DNA from: Longilinea sp964536805 | GTDB lineage: Bacteria; Chloroflexota; Anaerolineae; Anaerolineales; Anaerolineaceae | Length of the DNA: 64,000 bases | Direction: 5' to 3' | Assembly (NCBI GenBank): GCA_964536805.1 | Contig: CAZHYQ010000006.1 | Coordinates: 1 to 64,000 of the forward strand | Shown here: positions 1-7,609 of the stretch, piece after piece | Layout: the number at the start of each line of letters is the position of its first letter | Position numbering within the stretch: position 1 is the first letter of the stretch | Position numbers and translations under genes: made by a program | Notes under the pieces: model-generated | What the model was told of the DNA's origin: nothing | Database searches by the model: none | What the model saw: only the letters and a program-made list of their open reading frames with translations

Positions 1-86
1 CTTAAGGTTTGTGCTGAGTTTACGAGGTCGGCACCTCTCGGCTCGCAATCCGGGATCAGCCTCCTCCGTCGAAGCCTGTCATCCCC
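1..86 (-). ncRNA. ssrA: tmRNA (ssrA), 5' end only, truncated by window edge
   Basis: Read on the minus strand from base 86, the sequence begins GGGGATGACAGGCTTCGACG and about 50 bases later has GCCGAG followed by GACCTCGTAAA. This is the conserved 5' part of bacterial tmRNA: the acceptor and D-like end, then the stretch leading to the first pseudoknot. tmRNA with SmpB frees ribosomes stalled on broken mRNAs. The tag-coding part and the 3' TCCACCA-type end lie beyond base 1, so the tag peptide cannot be read. A TATAAT box lies just upstream on the same strand. Confidence 0.9.
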
Positions 87-95
87 GGTAGTCTG

Positions 96-124
96 ATTAT
101 AACCCGAACACCGCGAACTTGAAA
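96..124 (-). promoter_or_regulatory. Promoter of tmRNA
   Basis: On the minus strand a perfect TATAAT occupies 101-96, 9 bases before the GGGG that should start tmRNA. A weak -35 (TTTCAA at 124-119) sits 17 bases upstream. The position fits transcription starting at or close to base 86. Confidence 0.65.
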
Positions 125-171
125 GAATCGTAAATGAGGAATTATTTAGAAGAAAGTAGTAAATATTACGG

Positions 172-177
172 TATAAT
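172..177 (+). promoter_or_regulatory. -10 box of the L,D-transpeptidase gene (leaderless?)
   Basis: TATAAT at 172-177 ends only 6 bases before the ATG at 184, so transcription would start at or next to the start codon. No Shine-Dalgarno sequence can fit. No good -35 is visible. The mRNA may be leaderless. Confidence 0.6.
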
Positions 178-183
178 CGCTCC

Positions 184-1230
184 ATGCAATCGCGTTCTCT
201 GAACCGTCGGATTTTTCTGCAATTAGCCGGCCTATCCCTCGCCAGTCTGGCATTCCGCCCATTTCAGGGCAGCGGGGATGATCTGGACCCCAACCGTTTG
301 ATTCGCATCACGGCTGGGACAGTTAGCGTTTATTCGCGCCCCGACGATAAAAGCAAAATACTTTACCAACGTACACGTGACGAGCTGGTCAATGTTTATG
401 ATGAAGTGATATCCGAATTTGGGCCCGGATACAATCCATTGTGGTACCGCGTCTGGGGCGGCTACATCCATTCTGCCTATACGCAACCAGTCAAAATCCG
501 CCTTAATTCCGTGCTTTCCAATCCCGATCCGAAAGGCGTCCTGGCGGAAGTAAGCGTGCCTTTGACTCAGGCGTTGCTACCCCGGCAGAACCGCGCCTGG
601 GAGCCGGTTTACCGTTTGTATTACGATTCCACCCATTGGATCACAGGCGTTCTGGAGGGTCCAGACGGTACGCCGTGGTACAAGCTCAAGGATGAATTGT
701 TGGAAATCGAATATGCGGTACCGGCCGAGCATATGCGCGTGATTCAACCGGATGAGTTAACCCCGTTGTCGCCGGATGTTCCCTCTGAAAAAAAGCGCAT
801 CGAAGTCTCGTTGGCACGCCAGGAGGTGACCGCGTATGAAAATGACAAAGTGGTATTGCATACCAAAATTGCCTCCGGTCTGCCGGATAAACGCAAACCT
901 GAACCCGGTTTGATTCTCACACAAACACCAGTAGGCGAATACCGCGTCCAATCGAAGATGCCCTCCAAACATATGGGCGACGGCCGGGTCACTTCCGATA
1001 TTTATGCCTATGAGCTGCCAGGCGTACCCTGGACATCATTCTTTGTCCCTGAAACCGGGGTTGCATTTCACGGCACCTACTGGCATACCAATTACGGCAT
1101 CACCATGAGCCACGGCTGCATCAATATGAAGCCGGAGGAAGCCAAATGGATCTTCCGTTGGTGTACGCCGATTACGGATGATAAAACTATCGAAAAAACG
1201 GGCTACGGTACCCGGGTTATTGTTTCCTGA
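184..1230 (+). CDS. Exported L,D-transpeptidase (YkuD family)
   Basis: Likely forms 3-3 cross-links in peptidoglycan or attaches proteins to it, outside the membrane. The N-terminus has a twin-arginine-type motif (NRRIFLQ, residues 7-13) followed by a short hydrophobic stretch, suggesting folded export. Residues about 40-200 look like SH3-type wall-binding modules. The C-terminal YkuD domain carries the signature HGTYWHTNYG and then SHGCINM, with Cys312 the expected nucleophile. At 348 residues it has the usual size for SH3-YkuD proteins. It is divergent from tmRNA and converges on hemW with a 15-base gap and no obvious terminator. Confidence 0.9.
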   Translation: MQSRSLNRRIFLQLAGLSLASLAFRPFQGSGDDLDPNRLIRITAGTVSVYSRPDDKSKILYQRTRDELVNVYDEVISEFGPGYNPLWYRVWGGYIHSAYTQPVKIRLNSVLSNPDPKGVLAEVSVPLTQALLPRQNRAWEPVYRLYYDSTHWITGVLEGPDGTPWYKLKDELLEIEYAVPAEHMRVIQPDELTPLSPDVPSEKKRIEVSLARQEVTAYENDKVVLHTKIASGLPDKRKPEPGLILTQTPVGEYRVQSKMPSKHMGDGRVTSDIYAYELPGVPWTSFFVPETGVAFHGTYWHTNYGITMSHGCINMKPEEAKWIFRWCTPITDDKTIEKTGYGTRVIVS

Positions 1231-1245
1231 AGATCAGGATTTCCC

Positions 1246-2454
1246 CTACTCGTTCCAACCGGCTGGTTTTTCACGGCCAACAAACTGGCGGAAAACCGCA
1301 TTCCCCAGTAACCGCCCCCGCGGAGACAACCGCAGTATTTTTCCGCTAGCAGCCCACTCCAATAGCCCTTTTTGCGCCAATTGATCGATATCCGATCCAA
1401 AGAGGTTGGTCAGGCTCCTGCCGAACCGCTGCTGAAAGGCGTCTGCGGATATACCTTCATCCGTCAATCTCAGTCCGACCATCATGGTTTCCTGAATTTC
1501 AGTCCAACGGTCTATCGAAGTAGCCTGGATAGTAGCCGGACCCATCGGAAAAGGTTCAACTGGCGCAGTCTGGCAGCGCTCAATGTAGGCAGGAATTGCC
1601 GCCACATTGATCAGTCGGTTGCCGGAGTGATAACCATGTGCCCCGGCACCGAATCCCAGGTAGGGCTGGTTGTGCCAGTATTGCAGGTTATGTCTGCAGG
1701 CTGCCAGTGCACCATTCCTAACCATGGCCCAATTAGAAATCTCATACTGTCGGAAACCAGCCGCAGCCAGCCGTTCTGTTGCGTAATCATACATATCTGC
1801 GGTCAGATCGTCATCCGGCAGCGGGACCAAACCATGCCGCAGCCACCCCTGAAAAGGCGTACCGTGTTCAATGGTTAATGCATAGAGCGACAGGTGGTCC
1901 GGCTGCAATCCAACTGTTGTTTCCAGAGTCTCCCGCCAGCGATCCAGGGTCTGGAAAGGCAAACCGAAGATCAAATCGAGGCTTAGCGCATCAAAACCGG
2001 CCTGGCGCGCCCATTTGACCGCATGAATTACATCGAAGGTATCATGCTGCCTTTCCAGCAGGCGCAGATCATCCGGATGGGCTGATTGCATGCCAAAACT
2101 AATCCGGTTTACGCCAATTGCCCGCATCGCAGCCAGCGATTCCAGGGAAACCGTCCCAGGATTGGCCTCCATGCTGATTTCTGCTCCAGCCTCAATGCAA
2201 AAACCCTCGTGGCAGGCAGCAAGAATGGATTCCAGTTGAAGGGGTTCCAAAAGCGAGGGGGTGCCGCCGCCAAGAAAAATGGTATGAACAGGTAATTTTC
2301 CACCGCTGGAAGATCCCGACCAGCGAATCTCCCTGCACAGTGCATCGACATATGCCGGAATCCTGCTTTCCTGTCCGGCATACGTGTTAAAATCACAATA
2401 GGCGCAGCGGTGAGCGCAAAAAGGGAAATGGATATAAAGACTGGTCGGTTGCAT
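1246..2454 (-). CDS. hemW: HemW-like radical SAM protein (heme chaperone family)
   Basis: A radical SAM enzyme of the HemW group, once annotated as oxygen-independent coproporphyrinogen oxidase; characterised HemW proteins bind heme and deliver it to respiratory enzymes. The N-terminus reads LYIHFPFCAHRCAYCDFN, with the 4Fe-4S CX3CX2C cysteines at residues 13, 17 and 20 from the chosen start. GGGTPSLL and a C-terminal HemW-type domain follow. The frame extends to a GTG at 2484, but family members begin just before LYIH, so I chose the ATG at 2454. HemW rather than HemN is favoured because the motif has one cysteine fewer than true HemN. Nearby genes give no heme context. Confidence 0.85.
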   Translation of the reverse strand: MQPTSLYIHFPFCAHRCAYCDFNTYAGQESRIPAYVDALCREIRWSGSSSGGKLPVHTIFLGGGTPSLLEPLQLESILAACHEGFCIEAGAEISMEANPGTVSLESLAAMRAIGVNRISFGMQSAHPDDLRLLERQHDTFDVIHAVKWARQAGFDALSLDLIFGLPFQTLDRWRETLETTVGLQPDHLSLYALTIEHGTPFQGWLRHGLVPLPDDDLTADMYDYATERLAAAGFRQYEISNWAMVRNGALAACRHNLQYWHNQPYLGFGAGAHGYHSGNRLINVAAIPAYIERCQTAPVEPFPMGPATIQATSIDRWTEIQETMMVGLRLTDEGISADAFQQRFGRSLTNLFGSDIDQLAQKGLLEWAASGKILRLSPRGRLLGNAVFRQFVGREKPAGWNE

Positions 2455-2537
2455 ACCCATCGAGCATATCATGCATTCGCCCACAATTCCAGTCTGACGG
2501 TTTGCAGCACACCCTGCTTGCAGAGTTCGCCAGCGGC

Positions 2538-2564
2538 TTGACGCTGAAACGGTTATGGTATAAT
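2538..2564 (+). promoter_or_regulatory. Promoter of the zinc-ribbon/LysM gene
   Basis: TTGACG (2538-2543) and TATAAT (2559-2564) are separated by 15 bases, slightly short. The predicted transcript starts near 2571, about 40 bases before the ATG at 2613. Confidence 0.6.
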
Positions 2565-2572
2565 CCCAACTT

Positions 2573-2590
2573 ACCGGGGATTTCCCCGGT
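2573..2590 (+). promoter_or_regulatory. GC-rich hairpin in the 5' leader
   Basis: ACCGGGGA (2573-2580) and TCCCCGGT (2583-2590) form a perfect inverted repeat followed by a T-rich stretch. It lies right at the predicted transcript start, so it could be an operator, a 5' stabilising hairpin or an attenuator. The sequence cannot say which. Confidence 0.45.
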
Positions 2591-2612
2591 TGTTTCTTTG
2601 AAAATAAAAACT

Positions 2613-3761
2613 ATGAGCCCAGAAAATACACCTCCTAAAACCAAAGTATGCCCAACCTGCGGTACGCGTTTAAATGAAAACGCCACCCGCTGCCTGGTTT
2701 GCGGCCGCACGTTTCAAGAAACCGCAACGCCTGCGGCAAAGGGTGCAAACCCATCTGTAAAAAGTCCGCGATTGCCGGAATTGACCATTACCTTGCCCAT
2801 CGCCCTGGTGTTGATTTTACTTTTCATCGCCATTGGTGCTGGCGCAGTATACGGCATTCTTCAAGGCACCGGTAAGGTCGTGGAGCCTACCGTCACCCCG
2901 ACTGCCAGCCTGACCCCCACCGTGACTCAGACTGCCACCATAACGCCCACCAACACGTTGATGCCATCCGCCACCCCTTTGCCCGATATTGAATACATTG
3001 TTAAAGATCGGGATACCTGTTTATCCATTGCTTATGCTTTCAACGTGTCCACCAACAGTATTATCCTGAAGAATAATCTGTCGGTGGAGTGTGTTCTCAG
3101 TGTCGGGGCTAAATTGCTAATTCCGCAGCCAACCCCCACGGCTGCCCCGCTGCCAACCGAGACATTGCAGCCTGACCGGGCCACTGAAACAGCCTGCCAG
3201 ACCGTCGATTATAAGGTCACAGCCTCGGATACGCTGGGGTCGATTGCAGCAAATTACAACGTTTCAGCCCAATCGATCCGGGAATTTAATGGCATGACAT
3301 CGGACGTTGTTTTTGAAGGATACACACTAAAAATACCGTTGTGCGAACGCCTTCCAACCGCCGGGCCGACGCCCACCGCCACGAATCCGCCGCCATACGC
3401 AGCCCCTAATCTGTTGCTGCCTGCGGATGGCGCCGTTTTTATGACGGCCAGCGATGTGATCACATTGCAGTGGGCTGCCGTGGGTACCATGCTTGCCAAT
3501 GAAGGTTATGCCGTAACCATCGAGGATATCACCGAAGGAACTGGCCGCAAGCTGGTTGATTACGTGACCGATACCAAGTTCATCGTGCCAGCCAACTTCC
3601 GGCCGACAGACAACCGGCCGCATGCGCTGCGCTGGTCGATCGTTCCGGTGCGGCCGAATGGGCAAACGCGCGAAGGCCAACCGGTTTGGGAACCAGCCGG
3701 TTCTGTCAGCGTCAGCCGGGTATTCATCTGGATGGGCTCTGGCGGCAGTACCACCCCGTAA
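2613..3761 (+). CDS. Membrane-anchored zinc-ribbon protein with two LysM domains
   Basis: The ATG at 2613 is preferred; an upstream in-frame start at 2502 would lie before the promoter. From this start the protein has 382 residues. Cys13, Cys16, Cys27 and Cys30 (CPTC and CLVC) form a zinc ribbon. One membrane helix spans about 59-83, followed by a Thr/Pro-rich linker. LysM modules (IEYIVKDRDTCLSIAY and VDYKVTASDTLGSIAANYN) follow, then a C-terminal beta-rich domain starting near APNLLLPADG. The zinc ribbon should face the cytoplasm and the LysM modules the wall, so it may tether peptidoglycan to something inside. Function unknown; the architecture is clear. Confidence 0.8.
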   Translation: MSPENTPPKTKVCPTCGTRLNENATRCLVCGRTFQETATPAAKGANPSVKSPRLPELTITLPIALVLILLFIAIGAGAVYGILQGTGKVVEPTVTPTASLTPTVTQTATITPTNTLMPSATPLPDIEYIVKDRDTCLSIAYAFNVSTNSIILKNNLSVECVLSVGAKLLIPQPTPTAAPLPTETLQPDRATETACQTVDYKVTASDTLGSIAANYNVSAQSIREFNGMTSDVVFEGYTLKIPLCERLPTAGPTPTATNPPPYAAPNLLLPADGAVFMTASDVITLQWAAVGTMLANEGYAVTIEDITEGTGRKLVDYVTDTKFIVPANFRPTDNRPHALRWSIVPVRPNGQTREGQPVWEPAGSVSVSRVFIWMGSGGSTTP

Positions 3762-3781
3762 ATGCTCACTGGTCTATGCAG

Positions 3782-3815
3782 AAAACAACCCGGGTATTGA
3801 TACCCGGGCTGTTTT
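3782..3815. terminator. Bidirectional terminator between convergent genes
   Basis: AAAACA-A-CCCGGGTA (3782-3796) pairs with TACCCGGG-C-TGTTTT (3801-3815) around a TTGA loop, with one mismatch. The A-run on one side and T-run on the other let it work on both strands, ending the LysM gene and trxB. Confidence 0.85.
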
Positions 3816-3833
3816 AGTTCTGGTTGACTCAGA

Positions 3834-4811
3834 TTAATGAACTTCTTCGCGCTCAAGGAAACGGGTCGCTTCGATGGCTGCAGCAGCGCCCATACCGGCG
3901 GAAGTTACCACCTGGCGGTAGGTGCGGTCCATTACCTCGCCCGCGGCAAAAACACCTGGGACGCTGGTGTGCATCGTGGCATCGGTGGCGATAATGCCGG
4001 CCTCATCCATCTCAAGCTGGCCTTTGAACATCTCGGTATTGGGGGTGTGGCCAATGAATATAAACACGCCATCGGTTTCCAGGGTGGTGATGTCGCCGGA
4101 TTTCACGTTCTTAATTTTTACAGCCTGAACTTTCTCTTCTCCCAACACCTCTGTGACCACCGAATCAAGGATGAAATTAATTTTCGGATTATCCTTCGCC
4201 CGCCGCTGCAAAATCGCACCGGCCCTGAAAGTATCCCGCCGGTGAATTAAGGTCACGGATTTGGCGTAGCGCGTCAGGAAGATTGCTTCCTCAATTGCGC
4301 TGTCGCCGCCGCCCACCACCACCACCTTCTTCTCTTTAAAGAACCATCCATCGCACGTGGCACAATAAGAGATGCCCCGCCCGGTTAATTCTCCCTCGCG
4401 CGGGATGCCCAGGTGATTTGGGCTGGCACCGGTGGCAATAATGATTGAATCCGCCAGGTATTCCTGGCTGTAAGTCTTAACCTTGAAAGGCCGGCTGGAA
4501 AGATCTACCTCGGAGGCAAGATCGAACTCGAAACGCGCGCCGAACCGTTCAGCCTGTTTTTTGAACAGGTCGCCCAATTCGCCGCCGCCTACTCCATCCG
4601 GAAATCCCGGGTAGTTCTCAATAGCAAAGGTCAGCGAAGCCTGGCCGCCGATTTCATTGCCAGTTAATACCAATGGATTCAATTCTGCGCGGGCTGCATA
4701 TAAAGCCGCAGCCATGCCGGCAGGGCCAGCGCCAAGCACCAGAACTTTGACATGCTCCATAGTATCGCTTTTCTCAGCAACCGTGGCCAGATTGGTAAGG
4801 TTAAAATCCAT
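3834..4811 (-). CDS. trxB: Thioredoxin reductase
   Basis: NADPH-dependent flavoenzyme that reduces thioredoxin in the cytoplasm. The FAD-binding GAGPAG motif lies near the N-terminus, the redox-active CATCDGWF gives Cys150 and Cys153, and the NADPH motif VVGGGDSAIEEA and C-terminal FAD motif follow. The frame opens with a GTG at 4820, but the ATG at 4811 has a GAGGTG ribosome site 5 bases before it and is preferred (325 residues). The roughly 20 residues before VKVLVLGAG are longer than usual. No thioredoxin gene is adjacent; the aminotransferase upstream lies 55 bases or more away on the same strand. Confidence 0.93.
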   Translation of the reverse strand: MDFNLTNLATVAEKSDTMEHVKVLVLGAGPAGMAAALYAARAELNPLVLTGNEIGGQASLTFAIENYPGFPDGVGGGELGDLFKKQAERFGARFEFDLASEVDLSSRPFKVKTYSQEYLADSIIIATGASPNHLGIPREGELTGRGISYCATCDGWFFKEKKVVVVGGGDSAIEEAIFLTRYAKSVTLIHRRDTFRAGAILQRRAKDNPKINFILDSVVTEVLGEEKVQAVKIKNVKSGDITTLETDGVFIFIGHTPNTEMFKGQLEMDEAGIIATDATMHTSVPGVFAAGEVMDRTYRQVVTSAGMGAAAAIEATRFLEREEVH

Positions 4812-4875
4812 TTTCTTCACCTCGATGTATATCTTTAGTCTACATTTAGATGGCAGGCGTGTTTGAAAAGTTACA

Positions 4876-6234
4876 TTATTTCACAGCCTGATCCGTAATT
4901 TCCAACGCGCGGTCAATCACCGCAAAACCTTCGGCCAATTGCTCCGGAGTGATAATGAGCGGCGGCAGCAACAGCGCGTTATTCCAATGGATCGATTGAA
5001 AGACGCCGTGATCCAACAGATACTTTTTATAGGCTGCCATCTCAGGGCTTGAGCCATTAAAGGGCGCCATTGGTTCCTTTGTCTGCCGGTTTCGAACTAG
5101 TTCAATAATGCCAAACAGGCCGATCGAACGCACTTCGCCAACCGAAGGATGCCGTTCAACCAGTTCAGCCAGCATATCGGCCATCACGAGCCCGGTGGCT
5201 TTAGCCTTTTCAACCAGGTGGTCTGTCTGCATCACTTCGATTGTGGCAATGGCGGCCGCCAATGAAATGGGATGGCCGTTGTAAGTCAGCCCGCCCTCAA
5301 AAACCCTGTCCTGAAAAGTAGCCGCAATTTCAGGCTTCATTGCAACCGCGCCTAGCGGCGCATAACCCGAGGTTAAACCCTTGGCCATGGTGAGAATATC
5401 CGGAATCACCTTCCAGTGATTGACGGCAAACCATTCGCCTGTCCGCCCAAAACCGCTCATCACTTCGTCGCAAATCATGACGATACCGTAGCGGTCGCAC
5501 AGGGACCTTATGCCTGGCAAATATCCGGTTGGCGGGATGATGACGCCGTTGGTTCCCGTCACCGATTCGACCATGATGGCAGCAATTGTTTCCGGCCGTT
5601 CGTACTGGATAATTTCCTCAAGGTGGTTGAGATAATCCTGGCAGAATTCCTGTTCCGACAGCTCCGGATTGGTGCGGTGAAAGGTCGAACGGTAGCGGTA
5701 AGGATCCAGAAAGTGAACCACTCCCGGCATCACGGTCGGCTCCCAGGCAACCCGGCGCGGATCGCCGGTTGCAGATACCGCGCCGTAACTGGCGCCGTGG
5801 TAGGAACGGTAGCGGGACAAAATCTTGTAGCGGCCTGTAAACGCCCGCGCAAACTTGATGGCGTTTTCATTGGCATCCGCCCCGCCCAAGGTATACAGGT
5901 AGCGCGTCAGGCCGGCAGGGAGAATCTCGGCCAGTTTCTTGCCCATCATCGCCCGCGGTTTTGTAGCCATGCCCGGCGCAGCATAGGGAAGTTCACGGGC
6001 TTGATCGACAATTGCCTGGATCACCCGTTCATCGCCATGACCGATATTGACGCACATGGTCATCGAGTTCAAATCCAGGTAGCGTTTATCGTTGACATCC
6101 CAAAAATAGACGCCTCGGGCGGTCTTAACCGGGATCGGGTTGACCTTGCCCTGGGCAGACCAGGTCCAAAAATTGTGCTCCATGGACAGGGGTAATATTT
6201 CGTCATCAGCGAGATGGATCATTACATTCCTCAT
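4876..6234 (-). CDS. Class III PLP-dependent aminotransferase
   Basis: A fold-type I enzyme of the omega-amino acid/pyruvate and 4-aminobutyrate aminotransferase group, 452 residues. ICDEVMSGFGRTG supplies the Asp that contacts the PLP ring nitrogen, and MAKGLTSGYAPLGA contains the Schiff-base Lys285. The N-terminal RGVYFWDVNDKRYLDL stretch is typical of the family. Substrate cannot be fixed from sequence: beta-alanine, taurine or another omega-amine is possible. It lies upstream of trxB on the same strand and may be cotranscribed with it, but there is no functional tie. Confidence 0.85.
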   Translation of the reverse strand: MRNVMIHLADDEILPLSMEHNFWTWSAQGKVNPIPVKTARGVYFWDVNDKRYLDLNSMTMCVNIGHGDERVIQAIVDQARELPYAAPGMATKPRAMMGKKLAEILPAGLTRYLYTLGGADANENAIKFARAFTGRYKILSRYRSYHGASYGAVSATGDPRRVAWEPTVMPGVVHFLDPYRYRSTFHRTNPELSEQEFCQDYLNHLEEIIQYERPETIAAIMVESVTGTNGVIIPPTGYLPGIRSLCDRYGIVMICDEVMSGFGRTGEWFAVNHWKVIPDILTMAKGLTSGYAPLGAVAMKPEIAATFQDRVFEGGLTYNGHPISLAAAIATIEVMQTDHLVEKAKATGLVMADMLAELVERHPSVGEVRSIGLFGIIELVRNRQTKEPMAPFNGSSPEMAAYKKYLLDHGVFQSIHWNNALLLPPLIITPEQLAEGFAVIDRALEITDQAVK

Positions 6235-6333
6235 CGATTGAAGGCAGTTTCAATTGCCAGACTGGCAGGTCTATCCTATCATATTTTTTGTTGAGAAGGT
6301 ATTTCCGCTGGCTGAACAATACCGCCGCTATGC

Positions 6334-6339
6334 TATAAT
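6334..6339 (+). promoter_or_regulatory. -10 box for the DUF309-fabL pair
   Basis: TATAAT at 6334-6339 predicts a start near 6346, 27 bases before the ATG at 6373. The -35 is poor (CTGAAC-like, around 6312). Confidence 0.5.
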
Positions 6340-6372
6340 TTTCTGCGTCATGAATACAGGTTACCTCAAACC

Positions 6373-6789
6373 ATGAATGCGCCCAGATCCAATAATCATT
6401 GCCCAACACCGTTGCCGGATACTGTTTTGCGCGGCTTGGAGTATTTCAATGCCGGCGAATATTTTGAGGCGCATGAATTCCTGGAGACAGCCTGGCGCGC
6501 CGAAAAGGGACCCATTCGCGACCTTTACCGCGGTATTTTGCAGGTCGGGGTGGGCTATTACCATTTGACGCGCGGTAATTTGACCGGTGCGCAAAAAATG
6601 TTTGGCCGGGCACGTACCACCCTGGCTGGTTTTTCAGCCGACCAATGCGGCGTCGACCTGGCTAGTTTATTGGCGGATGTCGACCGGGTGGAGGCAGCTT
6701 TGAACCATCCAGAAAACCTGCGGCAAAAAATAGAGGCCGGCCTGCTCAAGCCCATCCACTACACCCGTGCCCCCGCGGAGGATCAATGA
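6373..6789 (+). CDS. DUF309 family protein
   Basis: A 138-residue all-helical protein. The core FNAGEYFEAHEFLETAW followed by RDLYRGILQVGVGYYH is the hallmark of DUF309, whose members have invariant His and Glu residues in these helices and no established activity. Its stop overlaps the start of the next gene by four bases (ATGA), so the two are translationally coupled. That pairing with a fatty-acid reductase is the only functional hint. Confidence 0.85.
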   Translation: MNAPRSNNHCPTPLPDTVLRGLEYFNAGEYFEAHEFLETAWRAEKGPIRDLYRGILQVGVGYYHLTRGNLTGAQKMFGRARTTLAGFSADQCGVDLASLLADVDRVEAALNHPENLRQKIEAGLLKPIHYTRAPAEDQ

Positions 6790-7562
6790 CTGAACTGCGT
6801 TTCGCCGGGCAAACAGCCCTGGTTACCGGATCGGGCCGCGGCATTGGAAGAGCCATCGCCCTGCGTTTCGCGCGGGAGGGTGCTGATGTTGTCGTCAACT
6901 TTGCGCGCAACCAAAAACCCGCCGAGGAAACCGCCGCGCAAATCGATTCAATGGGCAGGAAAGCCATCATTGTCCAGGCAGACGTTTCCAAACCTGACGG
7001 TGTCGAACGCCTGTTTGCCGCCATTGATGAGGCTTTTAATGGGCTGGATATCCTGGTCAGCAACGCTGCCAGCGGATTTAACCGCCCTGCACTGCAACAA
7101 AAAACCAGCGGGTGGGACTATACCTTCAATGTAAACACGCGCGCGCTGCTTCTGCTGGCTCAAAAAGCCGCGCCGCTAATGGAAAAACGCGGCGGCGGCG
7201 CGATTGTGAGCATCTCAAGTCCCGGCGCGCAGCGCGTCATGCCCGATTATGTTGCTGTTGGCGCCAGCAAAGCCGCACTGGAGGCATTGACTCGCTACCT
7301 GGCAGTCGAGCTGGCCCCCATGAATATCCGCGCCAACGCCGTTTCACCCGGACTGGTGGAAACAGACGCACTGAAGCACTTCGCGGTCTTGAGCGATCCG
7401 ACCGTCATCCCGCAGGCTGTCGCCAACACGCCTGCAGGCCGGCTGGTTACTCCCGAAGATGTGGCCGGCGTGGTGGCATTTCTTTGTTCAGAGGATGCGG
7501 CCATGATCCGCGGCCAGGTGATTGTGATTGATGGCGGTTATACCCTGACGGTTCCACGTTAG
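6786..7562 (+). CDS. fabL: FabL-type enoyl-ACP reductase (SDR family)
   Basis: Short-chain dehydrogenase of 258 residues. The nucleotide motif TGSGRGIGRAIA lies at 14-25. The active site is Tyr155-X6-Lys162 (YVAVGASK) rather than the usual Tyr-X3-Lys, which marks the NADPH-dependent enoyl-ACP reductase FabL of Bacillus. The following SKAALEALTRYLAVEL, a later LKHF, NTPAGR and the C-terminal MIRGQVIVIDGG also recall that subgroup. It would catalyse the last reduction in each fatty-acid elongation cycle. No other fab genes are close. Another SDR with a shifted active site is the alternative. Confidence 0.78.
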   Translation: MTELRFAGQTALVTGSGRGIGRAIALRFAREGADVVVNFARNQKPAEETAAQIDSMGRKAIIVQADVSKPDGVERLFAAIDEAFNGLDILVSNAASGFNRPALQQKTSGWDYTFNVNTRALLLLAQKAAPLMEKRGGGAIVSISSPGAQRVMPDYVAVGASKAALEALTRYLAVELAPMNIRANAVSPGLVETDALKHFAVLSDPTVIPQAVANTPAGRLVTPEDVAGVVAFLCSEDAAMIRGQVIVIDGGYTLTVPR

Positions 7563-7609
7563 GTCAACAGAATCAAATATGAGTGGAACATTGCGCCTGG
7601 TTCGGCCAA

